Assembly (NCBI RefSeq): GCF_000732925.1
Contig: NZ_CP008953.1
Span: 6,324,001 to 6,388,000, forward strand
Length of the DNA: 64,000 nucleotides
Direction of reading: 5' to 3'
Origin: Amycolatopsis japonica
GTDB lineage: Bacteria > Actinomycetota > Actinomycetes > Mycobacteriales > Pseudonocardiaceae
Each line of letters starts with the position of its first letter. Within the stretch, counting starts at the first letter, position 1. Shown here in pieces: positions 36,745 through 44,814 of this stretch. The notes under the pieces are model-generated. The model did not search any database. It saw only the letters and a list, made by a program, of their open reading frames with translations, and was not told the DNA's origin. The position numbers and the translations under genes were made by a program.

Positions 36745-37643
36745 CCGCCCTCAACACCCAGGTCGAGGTCCGCAAGATCACCGGCAGGATCGGCGCGCAG
36801 GTCCTCGGCGTCGACCCGGCCAAGGAACTCGACGCCGCGACCGTCGCGTTCGTCACCGAGGCCCTCCACGAGCACAAGGCGCTCGTCTTCCGCGATGTCA
36901 ACCTCGACGACGCGGGCCAGCAGCGGTTCGCCGGGCATTTCGGCGGACTGACCAAGGCGCACCCGACCGTCCCGTCGGTCGACGGCGAGCCCGCGATCCT
37001 GCCGGTCGACAGCGAACAGGGCCGCGCGAACCAGTGGCACACCGACGTCACCTTCGTGCTCAACCCGCCGAAGGCCAGCACGCTGCGCAGCCTGGTCGTC
37101 CCTCCGTACGGTGGCGAGACGCTGATCGCCAACTCGGCCGCCGCGTACCGGGATCTGCCGGAGCCGCTCCGGGCGTTCGCCGACACGCTGCGCGCCGAGC
37201 ACACCAACGACTACGACTACGCGAAGGCGCCCGAGACCCTCGACGACGCGGAGCGGGAACGCCGCGAGGTGTTCGTCTCGCAGAAGTTCCGCACGGTTCA
37301 CCCGGTGGTGCGAGTGCATCCGGTCACCGGGGAACGCGGGCTGTACATCGGCGGGTTCGCGCAGCGGATCATCGGGCTGTCGAAGGGCGAGTCGCGGGAC
37401 ATCCTGCGGCTGCTGCAGTCCTACGTGACCCGGCCGGAGAACGTCGTCCGGGTGAGCTGGGAGCCGAACCAGCTGGTGCTGTTCGACAACCGCATCACCC
37501 AGCACTACGCCGTCGACAACTACGACGACCTGCCTCGCCGCCTGAACCGCGTCACCGTGGCGGGCGACGTTCCGGTGGGCATCGACGGGGTGCCGAGCGA
37601 ATCCCTCGAAGGCGACGCTTCGCACTACTCCCCCGTCGCCTGA
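36741..37643 (+). CDS. TauD/TfdA-family dioxygenase
   Basis: 300 residues. Fe(II)/2-oxoglutarate dioxygenase with the facial triad visible: His100 and Asp102 in QWHTDVTF and His255 in RITQHYAVDNY, and the 2-oxoglutarate Arg near 267-270 (PRRLNR). Close in layout to taurine and alkylsulfatase-type dioxygenases, which release sulfite or sulfate from organosulfonates or sulfate esters. It ends the operon, 27 nt before the sigma factor gene. With the ABC importer and FMN monooxygenase it makes a sulfur-scavenging set. Confidence 0.88.
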   Translation: MTALNTQVEVRKITGRIGAQVLGVDPAKELDAATVAFVTEALHEHKALVFRDVNLDDAGQQRFAGHFGGLTKAHPTVPSVDGEPAILPVDSEQGRANQWHTDVTFVLNPPKASTLRSLVVPPYGGETLIANSAAAYRDLPEPLRAFADTLRAEHTNDYDYAKAPETLDDAERERREVFVSQKFRTVHPVVRVHPVTGERGLYIGGFAQRIIGLSKGESRDILRLLQSYVTRPENVVRVSWEPNQLVLFDNRITQHYAVDNYDDLPRRLNRVTVAGDVPVGIDGVPSESLEGDASHYSPVA

Positions 37644-37670
37644 CTCCCTGAATGCGGTAAGACTGGCGTC

Positions 37671-38885
37671 GTGAAGACCGATCGTCAGGTGGAAGCGCTC
37701 CTGAGGGAGCTGGCCCCGCAGGTCATCGGGCTGCTGGTGCGCAAGCACGGGCAGTTCGACGCCTGCGAGGACGCCGTCCAGGAAGCCCTGCTCTCGGCCG
37801 CGCAGCAATGGCCGGAGCAGGGCGTCCCGGACAGCCCGAAGTCCTGGCTCGCGACGGTCGCGTCACGGCGGCTGGTCGACGAATGGCGCAGCGAAAGCGC
37901 ACGAAGGCGGCGCGAAGAGAACGACGCGCTGATGGACCCGACTCCGGCCACTGTGTCCGATTCGGACGACACGCTCACCGTCCTTTTCCTGTGCTGTCAC
38001 CCGTCTTTGTCCGCGCCGTCGCAACTCGCGCTCACCCTGCGCGCCGTCGGCGGGCTGACCACGGGTGAGATCGCGAACGCGTTCCTGGTCCCGGAATCGA
38101 CCCTCGCCCAGCGGATCAGCCGCGCGAAACAGACCATCAAGAAGGCGGGCGCCGAGTTCGTCCTGCCGCCGTCCGCGGAACTCGGCGAACGGCTCCGCGT
38201 CGTCCTCCAGGTGCTGTACCTGATCTTCAACGAGGGCTACACGACCAGCGGCGGCCCCGACCTGCACCGCGCCGACCTGACCGCGGAGGCGATCCGGCTG
38301 ACCCGGCTGCTCCGGCGGCTCATGCCCGACGAGGACGAGGTCACCGGGCTGCTCGCGCTCATGCTCCTGACCGACGCCCGCCGGGCCGCCCGCGCCGGCG
38401 ACGACGGCTCGCTCGTCCCGCTCGCCGAACAGGACCGCACGCGCTGGAACGCGGAAACGATCGCGGAAGGGGTTTCGCTGGTGAGCGAGGCTCTGGAGGC
38501 GGGCCCGGTCGGGCCGTACCAGGTGCAGGCCGCGATCGCCGCCGTCCATTCCGAGGCGGCCACCGCGGCCGACACGGACTGGCCCCAGATCCTCGCGCTC
38601 TACGACGTCCTCGAAAAGGTCTCGCCCGGGCCCGTCGTCACGCTCAACCGCGCCGTCGCGGTCGCCGAGGTCAACGGGCCCGAAGCGGGCCTGGAACTGT
38701 TGGCCACGCTCGACGACGACAGCCGGATGAGCCAGACGCACCGGCTCGATTCCGTCCGCGGGCACCTGCTGGAACTGGCCGGGGACACCGGCGCCGCGCG
38801 CGAGGCCTACCTCCGGGCCGCCGGGAAGACGGCCAGCGAACCCGAGCGGCAGTACCTGACCCGGCGCGCGGAGCGGCTCTCCTAG
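37671..38885 (+). CDS. ECF-type sigma factor with C-terminal TPR-like domain (ECF42 group)
   Basis: 404 residues. Sigma2 (about 8-78: EDAVQEALLSAAQQWP and SWLATVASRRLVDEWRS) and sigma4 (about 105-165: LTLRAVGGLTTGEIANAFLVPESTLAQRISRAK) are followed by a 230-residue helical extension of the DUF6596/TPR kind (HRADLTAEAIRLTRLL, LNRAVAVAEVNGPEAGL). This matches the ECF42 group, which has no anti-sigma factor and is usually next to a DGPF/YCII-domain gene; no such gene is present here. GTG start 27 nt after the dioxygenase. The stop overlaps the convergent SnoaL-like gene by 4 nt. Confidence 0.88.
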   Translation: MKTDRQVEALLRELAPQVIGLLVRKHGQFDACEDAVQEALLSAAQQWPEQGVPDSPKSWLATVASRRLVDEWRSESARRRREENDALMDPTPATVSDSDDTLTVLFLCCHPSLSAPSQLALTLRAVGGLTTGEIANAFLVPESTLAQRISRAKQTIKKAGAEFVLPPSAELGERLRVVLQVLYLIFNEGYTTSGGPDLHRADLTAEAIRLTRLLRRLMPDEDEVTGLLALMLLTDARRAARAGDDGSLVPLAEQDRTRWNAETIAEGVSLVSEALEAGPVGPYQVQAAIAAVHSEAATAADTDWPQILALYDVLEKVSPGPVVTLNRAVAVAEVNGPEAGLELLATLDDDSRMSQTHRLDSVRGHLLELAGDTGAAREAYLRAAGKTASEPERQYLTRRAERLS

Positions 38886-39328
38886 TCTTCGGCCTTGCGG
38901 GCCGTGGCCATGGCACGCTCGGTCTCCCAGAACGCGCGCATCGACACGATCAGCCCGTCCTCGCGCACCCGGTAGACGAACACGCCGTCGGTGTCGACGC
39001 GGTAGCCGCCGGGCAGATACGTCGTGATCGTGCCGACGTTCGCGACCTCGTCCCCGGCCGCGTGGGAATCGCGGATGGTGAACTGGAAGCGTTCGACGTT
39101 GGCGATCGTCTTGTCCCAGAAGGCGCTGATCCCGTCCTGGCCGTGATGTCCCTTGCCCTCCTCGTCGAACATCGACGGGCCGACGGGGTCTTCGACGACG
39201 GCGTCCCCGGCGAACAAGGCGAGCCAGGCGGCCTTGTCCCCGGCGGTGGCGGCGGTCATCGAGCGGAACGCGGCCTGCCGCGCGGGCGGCTGCTCGGTGG
39301 CCGGATCCCAGCAGACGTCGACACCCAT
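38882..39328 (-). CDS. SnoaL-like (NTF2-fold) protein
   Basis: 148 residues with an NTF2/ketosteroid-isomerase fold: AAFRSMTAATAGDKAAWLALFAGDAVVEDPVGPS at the start and a closing REDGLIVSMRAFWE. Such proteins are isomerases, hydratases or binding proteins for small hydrophobic molecules. It starts 3 nt after the stop of the oxidoreductase gene at 39332 on the same strand, so the two are translationally coupled and share the upstream KstR-like box. A role in steroid or fatty acid side-chain breakdown is suggested. Confidence 0.8.
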   Translation of the reverse strand: MGVDVCWDPATEQPPARQAAFRSMTAATAGDKAAWLALFAGDAVVEDPVGPSMFDEEGKGHHGQDGISAFWDKTIANVERFQFTIRDSHAAGDEVANVGTITTYLPGGYRVDTDGVFVYRVREDGLIVSMRAFWETERAMATARKAED

Positions 39329-39331
39329 GGT

Positions 39332-40207
39332 TCAGTCTCCGATCTTCGCGATGATCTCGTCGCCGAACTTCTTGATGGAATCGAGCTTCGGGCCAACCTC
39401 GGCGTCGAAACCGAGGCCGTCGAACACCCACGGCATGGTGATGATGTCGGTGACGCCGATGTCGCCCTGCTCGCGATAGCCGTCGAGACCGAACTTGTCG
39501 ATGCAGACGGCCTGGTACTCGAAGGGTTCTTCGGCGCGGCCCTGGTCGGCCAGCAGCCCGCGCAGCTTGGCGATCGTGTCGGCCAGGTCGTCGAACTTCA
39601 TCATCGCCGAAGACCAGCCGTCGGCGACGCGGGCGGCCCGGCGCAGCGCGACGTCGGTGTGACCGCCGATGTAGAACGGCACCCGCGACGGCGGTGTCGG
39701 GCTCATGCGGAGCTTGTCGAAGTCGAAGAACTCGCCGTGGAACTCGACCATCCCGCCGTCGAGGATCAGGCGCAGCACCTCGATGGCCTCGTCGACGCGC
39801 TTGCCACGCTTCTCGTACGGTGCGCCGCACCAGCGGAACTCCTCCGGCGACCAGCCGACGCCGAGCCCGAGCCCGAAACGGCCGCCGGTCAGCGCCGCGA
39901 CCGAGTTGACCTGGCGGGCGAGCAGGACCGGGTTGCGGGAGCCGAGTTTGAGCACGGAGGTGTAGAAGGTGAGCCGTTCGGTGACCGCGCCCATCGAGGC
40001 GGCCGCGACCAGCGGATCGGCCCAGGGCGTCTCCTCGGTCCAGAAGCGGCTGCCGTCGGGCGTGTACGGATAGTCGGCCGAGACCGTTTCGGAATAGAAC
40101 AGGGAATCCGGGAGCGCGATCGAGGAGAAACCCGCCTCTTCGGCGGCCCGGGCGAGCTCGCCCAGCTGATCGAGCGGATTCATCGCGATCGACAGGGTGA
40201 ACTTCAT
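39332..40207 (-). CDS. LLM-class F420-dependent oxidoreductase
   Basis: 291 residues, a luciferase-like (beta/alpha)8 oxidoreductase of the F420 type (TIGR03619-like): EEAGFSSIALPDSL, VLKLGSRNPVLLARQVNSVAALTGGRFGLGLGVGWSPEEF (family core) and PFYIGGHTDVALRRAARVADGW. From memory, the closest M. tuberculosis analogue could be Rv3520c, a KstR-regulated gene; this is not checked. The ATG lies only 8 bp from a palindrome fitting the KstR consensus, so repression by a TetR-type steroid regulator is likely. Confidence 0.85.
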   Translation of the reverse strand: MKFTLSIAMNPLDQLGELARAAEEAGFSSIALPDSLFYSETVSADYPYTPDGSRFWTEETPWADPLVAAASMGAVTERLTFYTSVLKLGSRNPVLLARQVNSVAALTGGRFGLGLGVGWSPEEFRWCGAPYEKRGKRVDEAIEVLRLILDGGMVEFHGEFFDFDKLRMSPTPPSRVPFYIGGHTDVALRRAARVADGWSSAMMKFDDLADTIAKLRGLLADQGRAEEPFEYQAVCIDKFGLDGYREQGDIGVTDIITMPWVFDGLGFDAEVGPKLDSIKKFGDEIIAKIGD

Positions 40208-40214
40208 GGAGCCG

Positions 40215-40234
40215 AACTATAACGTGTTCTAGTT
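40215..40234. promoter_or_regulatory. KstR-like TetR operator
   Basis: AACTATAACGTGTTCTAGTT is a 20-bp palindrome with one mismatched pair. Its centre (40218-40231) fits the consensus TnnAACnnGTTnnA recorded for KstR, the repressor of cholesterol catabolism in mycobacteria and rhodococci. It sits 8 bp before the ATG of the oxidoreductase gene (40207), and about 85 bp before the divergent gene at 40319. The dyad is plain; the identity of the regulator is inferred from the consensus. Confidence 0.55.
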
Positions 40235-40318
40235 TCGCCCGCCAGTGCGCGCGGGAACCCCCGGCGGGTCCGCCGCGTTGATCCGGTCAAAGGCCGAACG
40301 ATTCCTGGAGTTGAACCC

Positions 40319-41092
40319 ATGGGCACCGCGATCTTCCTGATCGTGCTCCTCGTCGTCGTGGTCGGCGGCGGCATCTACTTCGCGAAATCCCAGGCGGCGG
40401 CCAAGAAGCGCCAGCTGGACGACGCGAAGGCGGACGCACGGCGCCTCGTCGAACGACTGGGCGGTCAGGTCATGAACCTCACCGGCACGGACACCGCCTC
40501 CCAGCAGGCGATGGCGGACGCGTCCGAACGTTTCACCGCCGCCGGCTCCCAGATGGAGCAGGCGCAGACCGTCGAGCAGGCCCGGCTGGTGCGCGAGACC
40601 GCCATCGAGGGGCTCTATTACGTCCGCGCGGCGCGGCTCGCGATGGGCATGGACCCCGGTCCGGAACTGCCCGGCAGCGAAGAGCGCGATCGGGCGGGCA
40701 AGGTCACCGAGTACCGCTCGGTGGACGTCGAGGGCGAGCACTACGAGGCTTCGCCGGACCCGAGCCAGCGCACGCCGCACTACTACCCCGGTGGCCGCGT
40801 GGCGGGCCGTCCGGTGCCGCAGGGCTGGTACAGCGAGCCGTGGTGGAAGCCCGCGCTCGTCGCCGGTGCCTGGGGTCTCGGCTCGATGCTGCTGTTCAGC
40901 GCGATGTTCTCCGGGATGGCGGGGATCGCGAGCGCGTCGGCCTGGGAGTCGGGTTACGACGCGGGCCAGGAGGACGCGGGTGCCGGCGGTGACGCGGGCG
41001 ACGCCGGAGGCGACATGGGCGGGGACGCCGGTGGGTTCGACGGTGGCGGTTTCGACGGCGGCGGTTTCGACGGCGGAGGCTTCGACTTCTAG
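40319..41092 (+). CDS. Membrane-anchored protein, DUF1542-like, Gly/Asp-rich tail
   Basis: 257 residues. A membrane segment at 3-21 (AIFLIVLLVVVVGGGIYF) is followed by a helical region (22-110, probably coiled coil), a Pro/Tyr-rich linker (YYPGGRVAGRPVPQGWYSEPWW), a second hydrophobic stretch (about 180-205) and a Gly/Asp/Phe tail with four GGFD-type repeats. The layout recalls actinobacterial DUF1542-type proteins, but the match is by general look only. Function unknown. Ends 22 nt before a convergent-terminator hairpin. Confidence 0.6.
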   Translation: MGTAIFLIVLLVVVVGGGIYFAKSQAAAKKRQLDDAKADARRLVERLGGQVMNLTGTDTASQQAMADASERFTAAGSQMEQAQTVEQARLVRETAIEGLYYVRAARLAMGMDPGPELPGSEERDRAGKVTEYRSVDVEGEHYEASPDPSQRTPHYYPGGRVAGRPVPQGWYSEPWWKPALVAGAWGLGSMLLFSAMFSGMAGIASASAWESGYDAGQEDAGAGGDAGDAGGDMGGDAGGFDGGGFDGGGFDGGGFDF

Positions 41093-41113
41093 CCCGCGCC
41101 CCGCCCCGCAAAC

Positions 41114-41166
41114 GCCATGAAAGGTCCTTTCCTTGCAAATTTCGCAAGGAAAGGACCTTTCATGGC
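41114..41166. terminator. GPF-family hairpin, copy A (23-7-23)
   Basis: Perfect 23-bp arms 41114-41136 and 41144-41166, loop AAATTTC. Core TGAAAGGTCCTTTCCTTGC. It lies between the convergent DUF1542-like and Nei2 genes. Open on both strands as MKGPFLANFARKGPFMA. See copies at 47398 and 52833. Confidence 0.8.
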
Positions 41167-41180
41167 ATCCGGGAAGCCCC

Positions 41181-41990
41181 TCAGGCGGGCTGGCAGGTCG
41201 GGCACCAAAAGAGGTTCCGCGCCGCGAGATCGCTCCGCAGCACCGCCGTCCCGCATACGAGACACGGCATCCCCTCGCGGCGGTAGACGTAGACCTCGCC
41301 GCCGTGCCGGTCCTGCCGCGGCGCGCGGCCGGTGACCTCGGGCAGATGCTCCGGCGCGACCGTGTCGATCCGTCCCACCCGGACACCGTGCCGCATGAGC
41401 GTCACGAGATCCGCCCACAGGTCGTCCCACAGCCCGCGATCGAGCGCGCGGCCCGGCACGAGCGGGGCGACACCGTGCCGGAACAGCACTTCGGCGCGAT
41501 ACACGTTGCCGACGCCCGCGAGCACCGACTGGTCCATCAGCAAGGCCGCGATCGACGTCTTCGACCGCGAGATCCGCTCCCACGCCTTGTCCGGCTTGGC
41601 GTCACGCCGCAGCGGATCCGGGCCCAACCGCGCTTTGATGGCGTCGACCTGCGGCGTGTCGAGTAGTTCACACCGGGTCGGGCCGCGCAGGTCGGCGAAA
41701 TGCGTCGGGCCGGCCAGCCGCATCCGCACCTGCCCGACGGGCTCGGGAGCGGGCAGCGGCTCGTCGGAGAACGCGCCGTAGAGGCCGAGGTGGACGTGCA
41801 CCGTCCCGAGTGGACCGTAGTCGTGGAACAGGTGTTTTCCGTACGCCTCGGCCTTCACCAGCACCCGGCCGTCCAAACGGGACGCTTCGGCGGCGAACCG
41901 CCCCTGCGGGCTGGACACTTCGACCGGGTGACCGGCGAAGCGGCGTTTGTGCAGACGTGCCAAGCGATGGAGCGTATGCCCCTCGGGCAT
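41181..41990 (-). CDS. nei2: Fpg/Nei family DNA glycosylase (Nei2)
   Basis: 269 residues. The N-terminal catalytic MPEGHTLHRLA (Pro2, Glu3 after Met removal) is the Nei2/MutM-like form; the H2TH region reads LLMDQSVLAGVGNVYRAEVLFRHG; the zinc finger is complete (CLVCGTAVLRSDLAARNLFWCPTC). It removes oxidised pyrimidines and cuts the abasic site. The ATG lies 1 nt after the rpiB stop, so the two are co-translated. From memory this pair corresponds to Rv2464c-Rv2465c. Confidence 0.9.
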   Translation of the reverse strand: MPEGHTLHRLARLHKRRFAGHPVEVSSPQGRFAAEASRLDGRVLVKAEAYGKHLFHDYGPLGTVHVHLGLYGAFSDEPLPAPEPVGQVRMRLAGPTHFADLRGPTRCELLDTPQVDAIKARLGPDPLRRDAKPDKAWERISRSKTSIAALLMDQSVLAGVGNVYRAEVLFRHGVAPLVPGRALDRGLWDDLWADLVTLMRHGVRVGRIDTVAPEHLPEVTGRAPRQDRHGGEVYVYRREGMPCLVCGTAVLRSDLAARNLFWCPTCQPA

Positions 41991-41991
41991 G

Positions 41992-42465
41992 TCAGTGCTC
42001 GGGAAGCGGCGGCGGCCAGCCGGTGTTCTCGTAGTCCAGGATCTGCTGGACGCGGCGGCCGTGGCGCTCGTCCGGGCTCGGCGGGGTCGCGAGGAACGCC
42101 TCGACGATCTCCGTGGCCTCTTCGGTGGTGTGCATCCGCGCGCCGACGCCGATCAGCTGGGCGTGGTTGTGCTCGCGGGTGAGCTTCGCGGTCTCGACGC
42201 TCCACGCGAGGCCGGCGCGAGCGCCCTTCACCTTGTTGGCCGCGATCTGCTCGCCGTTGCCGGAGCCGCCGACGACGATGCCGAGGCTGCCCTCGTCCGC
42301 GACGACGCGGCGGGCCGCCTCGATGCAGAACGCCGGGTAGTCGTCGGCCGCGTCGTAGACGAAGGGGCCGACGTCCTCGACGTCGTGGCCCTGCTCCTTG
42401 AGGTGGGCCACGAGGTGGTTCTTCAGTTCGAAACCGGCATGGTCGGAGCCAAGGTAAACACGCAC
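41992..42465 (-). CDS. rpiB: Ribose-5-phosphate isomerase B
   Basis: 157 residues from GTG 42465. MRVYLGSDHAGFELK at the start, GIVVGGSGNGEQIAANKVKGARAGLAW in the middle (phosphate-binding glycines and the Glu used as base in the actinobacterial type) and NHAQLIGVGARM. It interconverts ribose-5-phosphate and ribulose-5-phosphate in the pentose phosphate pathway. Upstream of nei2 in one operon; divergent from the comB-like gene with only 45 bp between starts. Confidence 0.92.
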   Translation of the reverse strand: MRVYLGSDHAGFELKNHLVAHLKEQGHDVEDVGPFVYDAADDYPAFCIEAARRVVADEGSLGIVVGGSGNGEQIAANKVKGARAGLAWSVETAKLTREHNHAQLIGVGARMHTTEEATEIVEAFLATPPSPDERHGRRVQQILDYENTGWPPPLPEH

Positions 42466-42510
42466 AGCGCGGAGTCTGCCATCACGTTCCGGCGCGGGCA
42501 TGCTGTGGGG

Positions 42511-43230
42511 GTGGACATCAGGCTCGAATGGGGACCCGAGGGTGTCGCCGCCTTGGGCGCGGACTGCGCCGTGCTCGTCGTGGTCGACGTGCTTTCCTTC
42601 TGCACCACAACGGATCTCGTGCTGGGCAACGGCGGCCGCGTGCTGCCCGTCCGCTGGCGCGATCACCGCGGCGAGGAGGCCGCGAAAGCGCGGGGCGCCA
42701 TCCTCGCGGGTGAAAGCGAATGGACTTTGCGACCTTCGTCTGTGACGGAAATCCCTTCCGGCACGCTCCTGGCGCTGCCATCGCCCAACGGCGCCACGCT
42801 CTGCGACGCCGCCGCCACGACCGGTGCCCAAGTTCTGGCGGGCTGTCTGCGCAACGCGTCCGCCGTCGCCGCTCGCGCGGCTCACCTCGCGGACGGACGA
42901 CCGATCGGTGTCATCCCGGCCGGGGAACGCTGGGGCATCGACCTGCGCACCGAGGCCAAGACTTTCGGGCCGCTCAGGCCGTGCGTCGAGGACCAGCTCG
43001 GCGCGGGCGCGATCGTCGCGGCGCTGGACGGCTACGGCCGCCTGTCCGCCGAAGCCCGTCTCGCCGCCGTCGCGGCAAAAGCGATCGACATCGCCGAAGC
43101 ACTGACAGAGTGTTCTTCAGGGCGCGAGCTCGCCGCGGCCGGGCACGCGAACGACGTGGCCCTCGCCGCCGAGCTCGACACGAGCGGCACGGTTCCCGTG
43201 CTGCGCAACGGAATTCTGGAGGATTCGTGA
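42511..43230 (+). CDS. comB: 2-phosphosulfolactate phosphatase family protein (ComB-like)
   Basis: 239 residues from GTG 42511 (GTG 42505 also possible). ComB family marks: AVLVVVDVLSFCTTTDLVL, LPSPNGATLC, LAGCLRNASAVA, VIPAGERW and EDQLGAGAIV. The archetype makes a coenzyme M precursor in methanogens; actinomycetes do not make CoM as far as known, so the substrate here is probably another phosphate ester. The stop overlaps the start of the metallo-hydrolase (GTGA). Confidence 0.8.
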   Translation: MDIRLEWGPEGVAALGADCAVLVVVDVLSFCTTTDLVLGNGGRVLPVRWRDHRGEEAAKARGAILAGESEWTLRPSSVTEIPSGTLLALPSPNGATLCDAAATTGAQVLAGCLRNASAVAARAAHLADGRPIGVIPAGERWGIDLRTEAKTFGPLRPCVEDQLGAGAIVAALDGYGRLSAEARLAAVAAKAIDIAEALTECSSGRELAAAGHANDVALAAELDTSGTVPVLRNGILEDS

Positions 43231-44030
43231 CTTGGCTCGAACTCGCGGACGGCGTGTACGCCCGCCGTTACGAGGAGCTGGACCTGACCGTCGGCCTCGT
43301 CGTGGGCGGTGAACGCTGCCTGGTCGTCGACGTGCGCGGTGACGTCGACCAGGGTGCCGAACTGGCCGCGGCGGTGCGGGAGATCACGCCGCTGCCGTGG
43401 TCGGTCGTCTACACCCACGCGCATTTCGATCACGCCTTCGGCACGACGGCGTTCCTGCCGTGCGACGTCTGGGCGCACGAAGGGTGCCTGACCGAGCTGA
43501 CCACCTACGGCGACGGCGCACGGCTCAAATGGATTCAGCACTACCTCGGCGAGAAGCGCCCGGAGATGGCGGAGGCGCTGGAGCGCACCGAAATCACCCT
43601 GCCGGACAAACCCGTCGTCGACACCGCCGAGATCGACCTCGGTGGCCGTACCGTCGTGCTGCGCTTCCTCGGCCGGGCCCACACGGATCACGACCTGTTC
43701 GTGCACGTGCCCGACGCGGGCGTGATCTACGCGGGCGACGCCGTCGAGAACGCCGAAGCCGGCTTCAGCGCGTTCTCCTTCAACGACGGCAGCTTCCTGG
43801 CCGAATGGCCGGGCGTGATGGACGCGATCCTCGCACTGGAGCCGAAGATCATCGTCGCCGGGCACGGAGACCCCGTCGACACCGCGTTCATCGAGAAGCA
43901 CCGCGACGGCCTGCGCGAACTCGTCGCGCTCAAGAGCGGGATCGCGGCGGGAGACCTCACGACGGACGAAGCCGTCGCGAGGTCCTCCTACCCCGAAGAT
44001 GTCACCAGGGGCGCCCTGGAAACCCCTTAG
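43227..44030 (+). CDS. MBL-fold metallo-hydrolase
   Basis: 267 residues. Metallo-beta-lactamase fold with HxHxDH ([11 protein letters not shown], about 63-73), the later metal ligands in [10 protein letters not shown] and IYAGDAVEN, and [11 protein letters not shown] start overlaps the ComB stop by 4 nt with GGAGGA in front, so the two genes are a coupled pair. The substrate is unknown: possible hydrolysis of an ester or thioester. The 3' end overlaps the convergent DsbA-like gene by 4 nt. Confidence 0.85.
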   Translation: MTWLELADGVYARRYEELDLTVGLVVGGERCLVVDVRGDVDQGAELAAAVREITPLPWSVVYTHAHFDHAFGTTAFLPCDVWAHEGCLTELTTYGDGARLKWIQHYLGEKRPEMAEALERTEITLPDKPVVDTAEIDLGGRTVVLRFLGRAHTDHDLFVHVPDAGVIYAGDAVENAEAGFSAFSFNDGSFLAEWPGVMDAILALEPKIIVAGHGDPVDTAFIEKHRDGLRELVALKSGIAAGDLTTDEAVARSSYPEDVTRGALETP

Positions 44031-44647
44031 TCGAAGTTCAGCTCACCGGACCGGGTGCGCTTCAGCTCGAAGAAGTCCGGGTAGCTCGCCAGCGCGCGGG
44101 CGCCGTCGAACACCTTGACGGCGTCCTCGCCCCGCGGGATCGAGCTGAGCACCGGGCCGAAGAACGCGACACCGTCGATGTGGATGGTCGGGGTGCCGAC
44201 GTCCATTCCGACCGGATTCATACCTTCGTAGTGACTCTTTTTGAGCGCTTCGTCGTACTCGGTCGACTCGGCGGCCTCGGCCAGCTCGGCCGGGGCACCG
44301 ATGGCCTCGAGGGTCTCCTTGATGACCTTCGGGATGTCCTTGTCGCCCTGGTTGTGGTGGCGCGTGCCGAACTCCGTGTAGAAGTCGCGCAGAGCCTCTT
44401 CGCCGTTCTTCTGCGCCAGCGCGGTGGCGACGCGGACGGGGCCCCAGCCACGCTCCAGCAGCTCCTTGTACTGCTCAGGCAGGTCCTCACGGCCGCTGTT
44501 GAGCTCGGACAGGCTCATGATCCGGAACCTCAGGTCGAGGTCGCGGTGCTTCTCCACTTCGAGGATCCAACGCGAGCTGATCCAGGCGAAGGGGCAGATC
44601 GGGTCGAAGTAGAAGTCGACCTTGGTCTTCTCGGACGGGGCGGTCAT
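44027..44647 (-). CDS. DsbA-family protein, mycothiol-dependent nitroreductase-like (Rv2466c type)
   Basis: 206 residues. Thioredoxin-like fold with helical insert; the active-site region is FDPICPFAW (Cys18), followed by [15 protein letters not shown] (cis-Pro loop). The family is FrnE/Rv2466c-like, linked to mycothiol. As I recall, Rv2466c has a CPWC pair, while this protein has only the first Cys, so it would work by a monothiol route. Position next to pepN, as in M. tuberculosis. Start ATG 44647 chosen at the first residue of a compact N-terminus with GGGAGA in front. Confidence 0.82.
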   Translation of the reverse strand: MTAPSEKTKVDFYFDPICPFAWISSRWILEVEKHRDLDLRFRIMSLSELNSGREDLPEQYKELLERGWGPVRVATALAQKNGEEALRDFYTEFGTRHHNQGDKDIPKVIKETLEAIGAPAELAEAAESTEYDEALKKSHYEGMNPVGMDVGTPTIHIDGVAFFGPVLSSIPRGEDAVKVFDGARALASYPDFFELKRTRSGELNFD

Positions 44648-44814
44648 CAGGTTCTCCCAGTGCCATCGTCTTGGGGTGGTCCGGTACACACACAGTGCTA
44701 CACAGCGGCCAACATCGCCGCCGTCGGCGTTGTTCCCGTCGTCAGCACGGGCTCCGACATGATTGGATGCCTGTAGTTGGAAACCAAAACCGATACCGAT
44801 GACCAGAGGTGCCA

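Noticed and set aside
41117-41170. Small gene for the peptide MKGPFLANFARKGPFMA
   Set aside because: The frame is a by-product of a perfect palindrome; it lacks a ribosome binding site and sits where a terminator is expected. Reported as a hairpin.
44691-44705. A further CACA-repeat promoter before pepN
   Set aside because: Two CACAG words are 10 bp apart, not 11, the third is missing, and the distance to the start differs.
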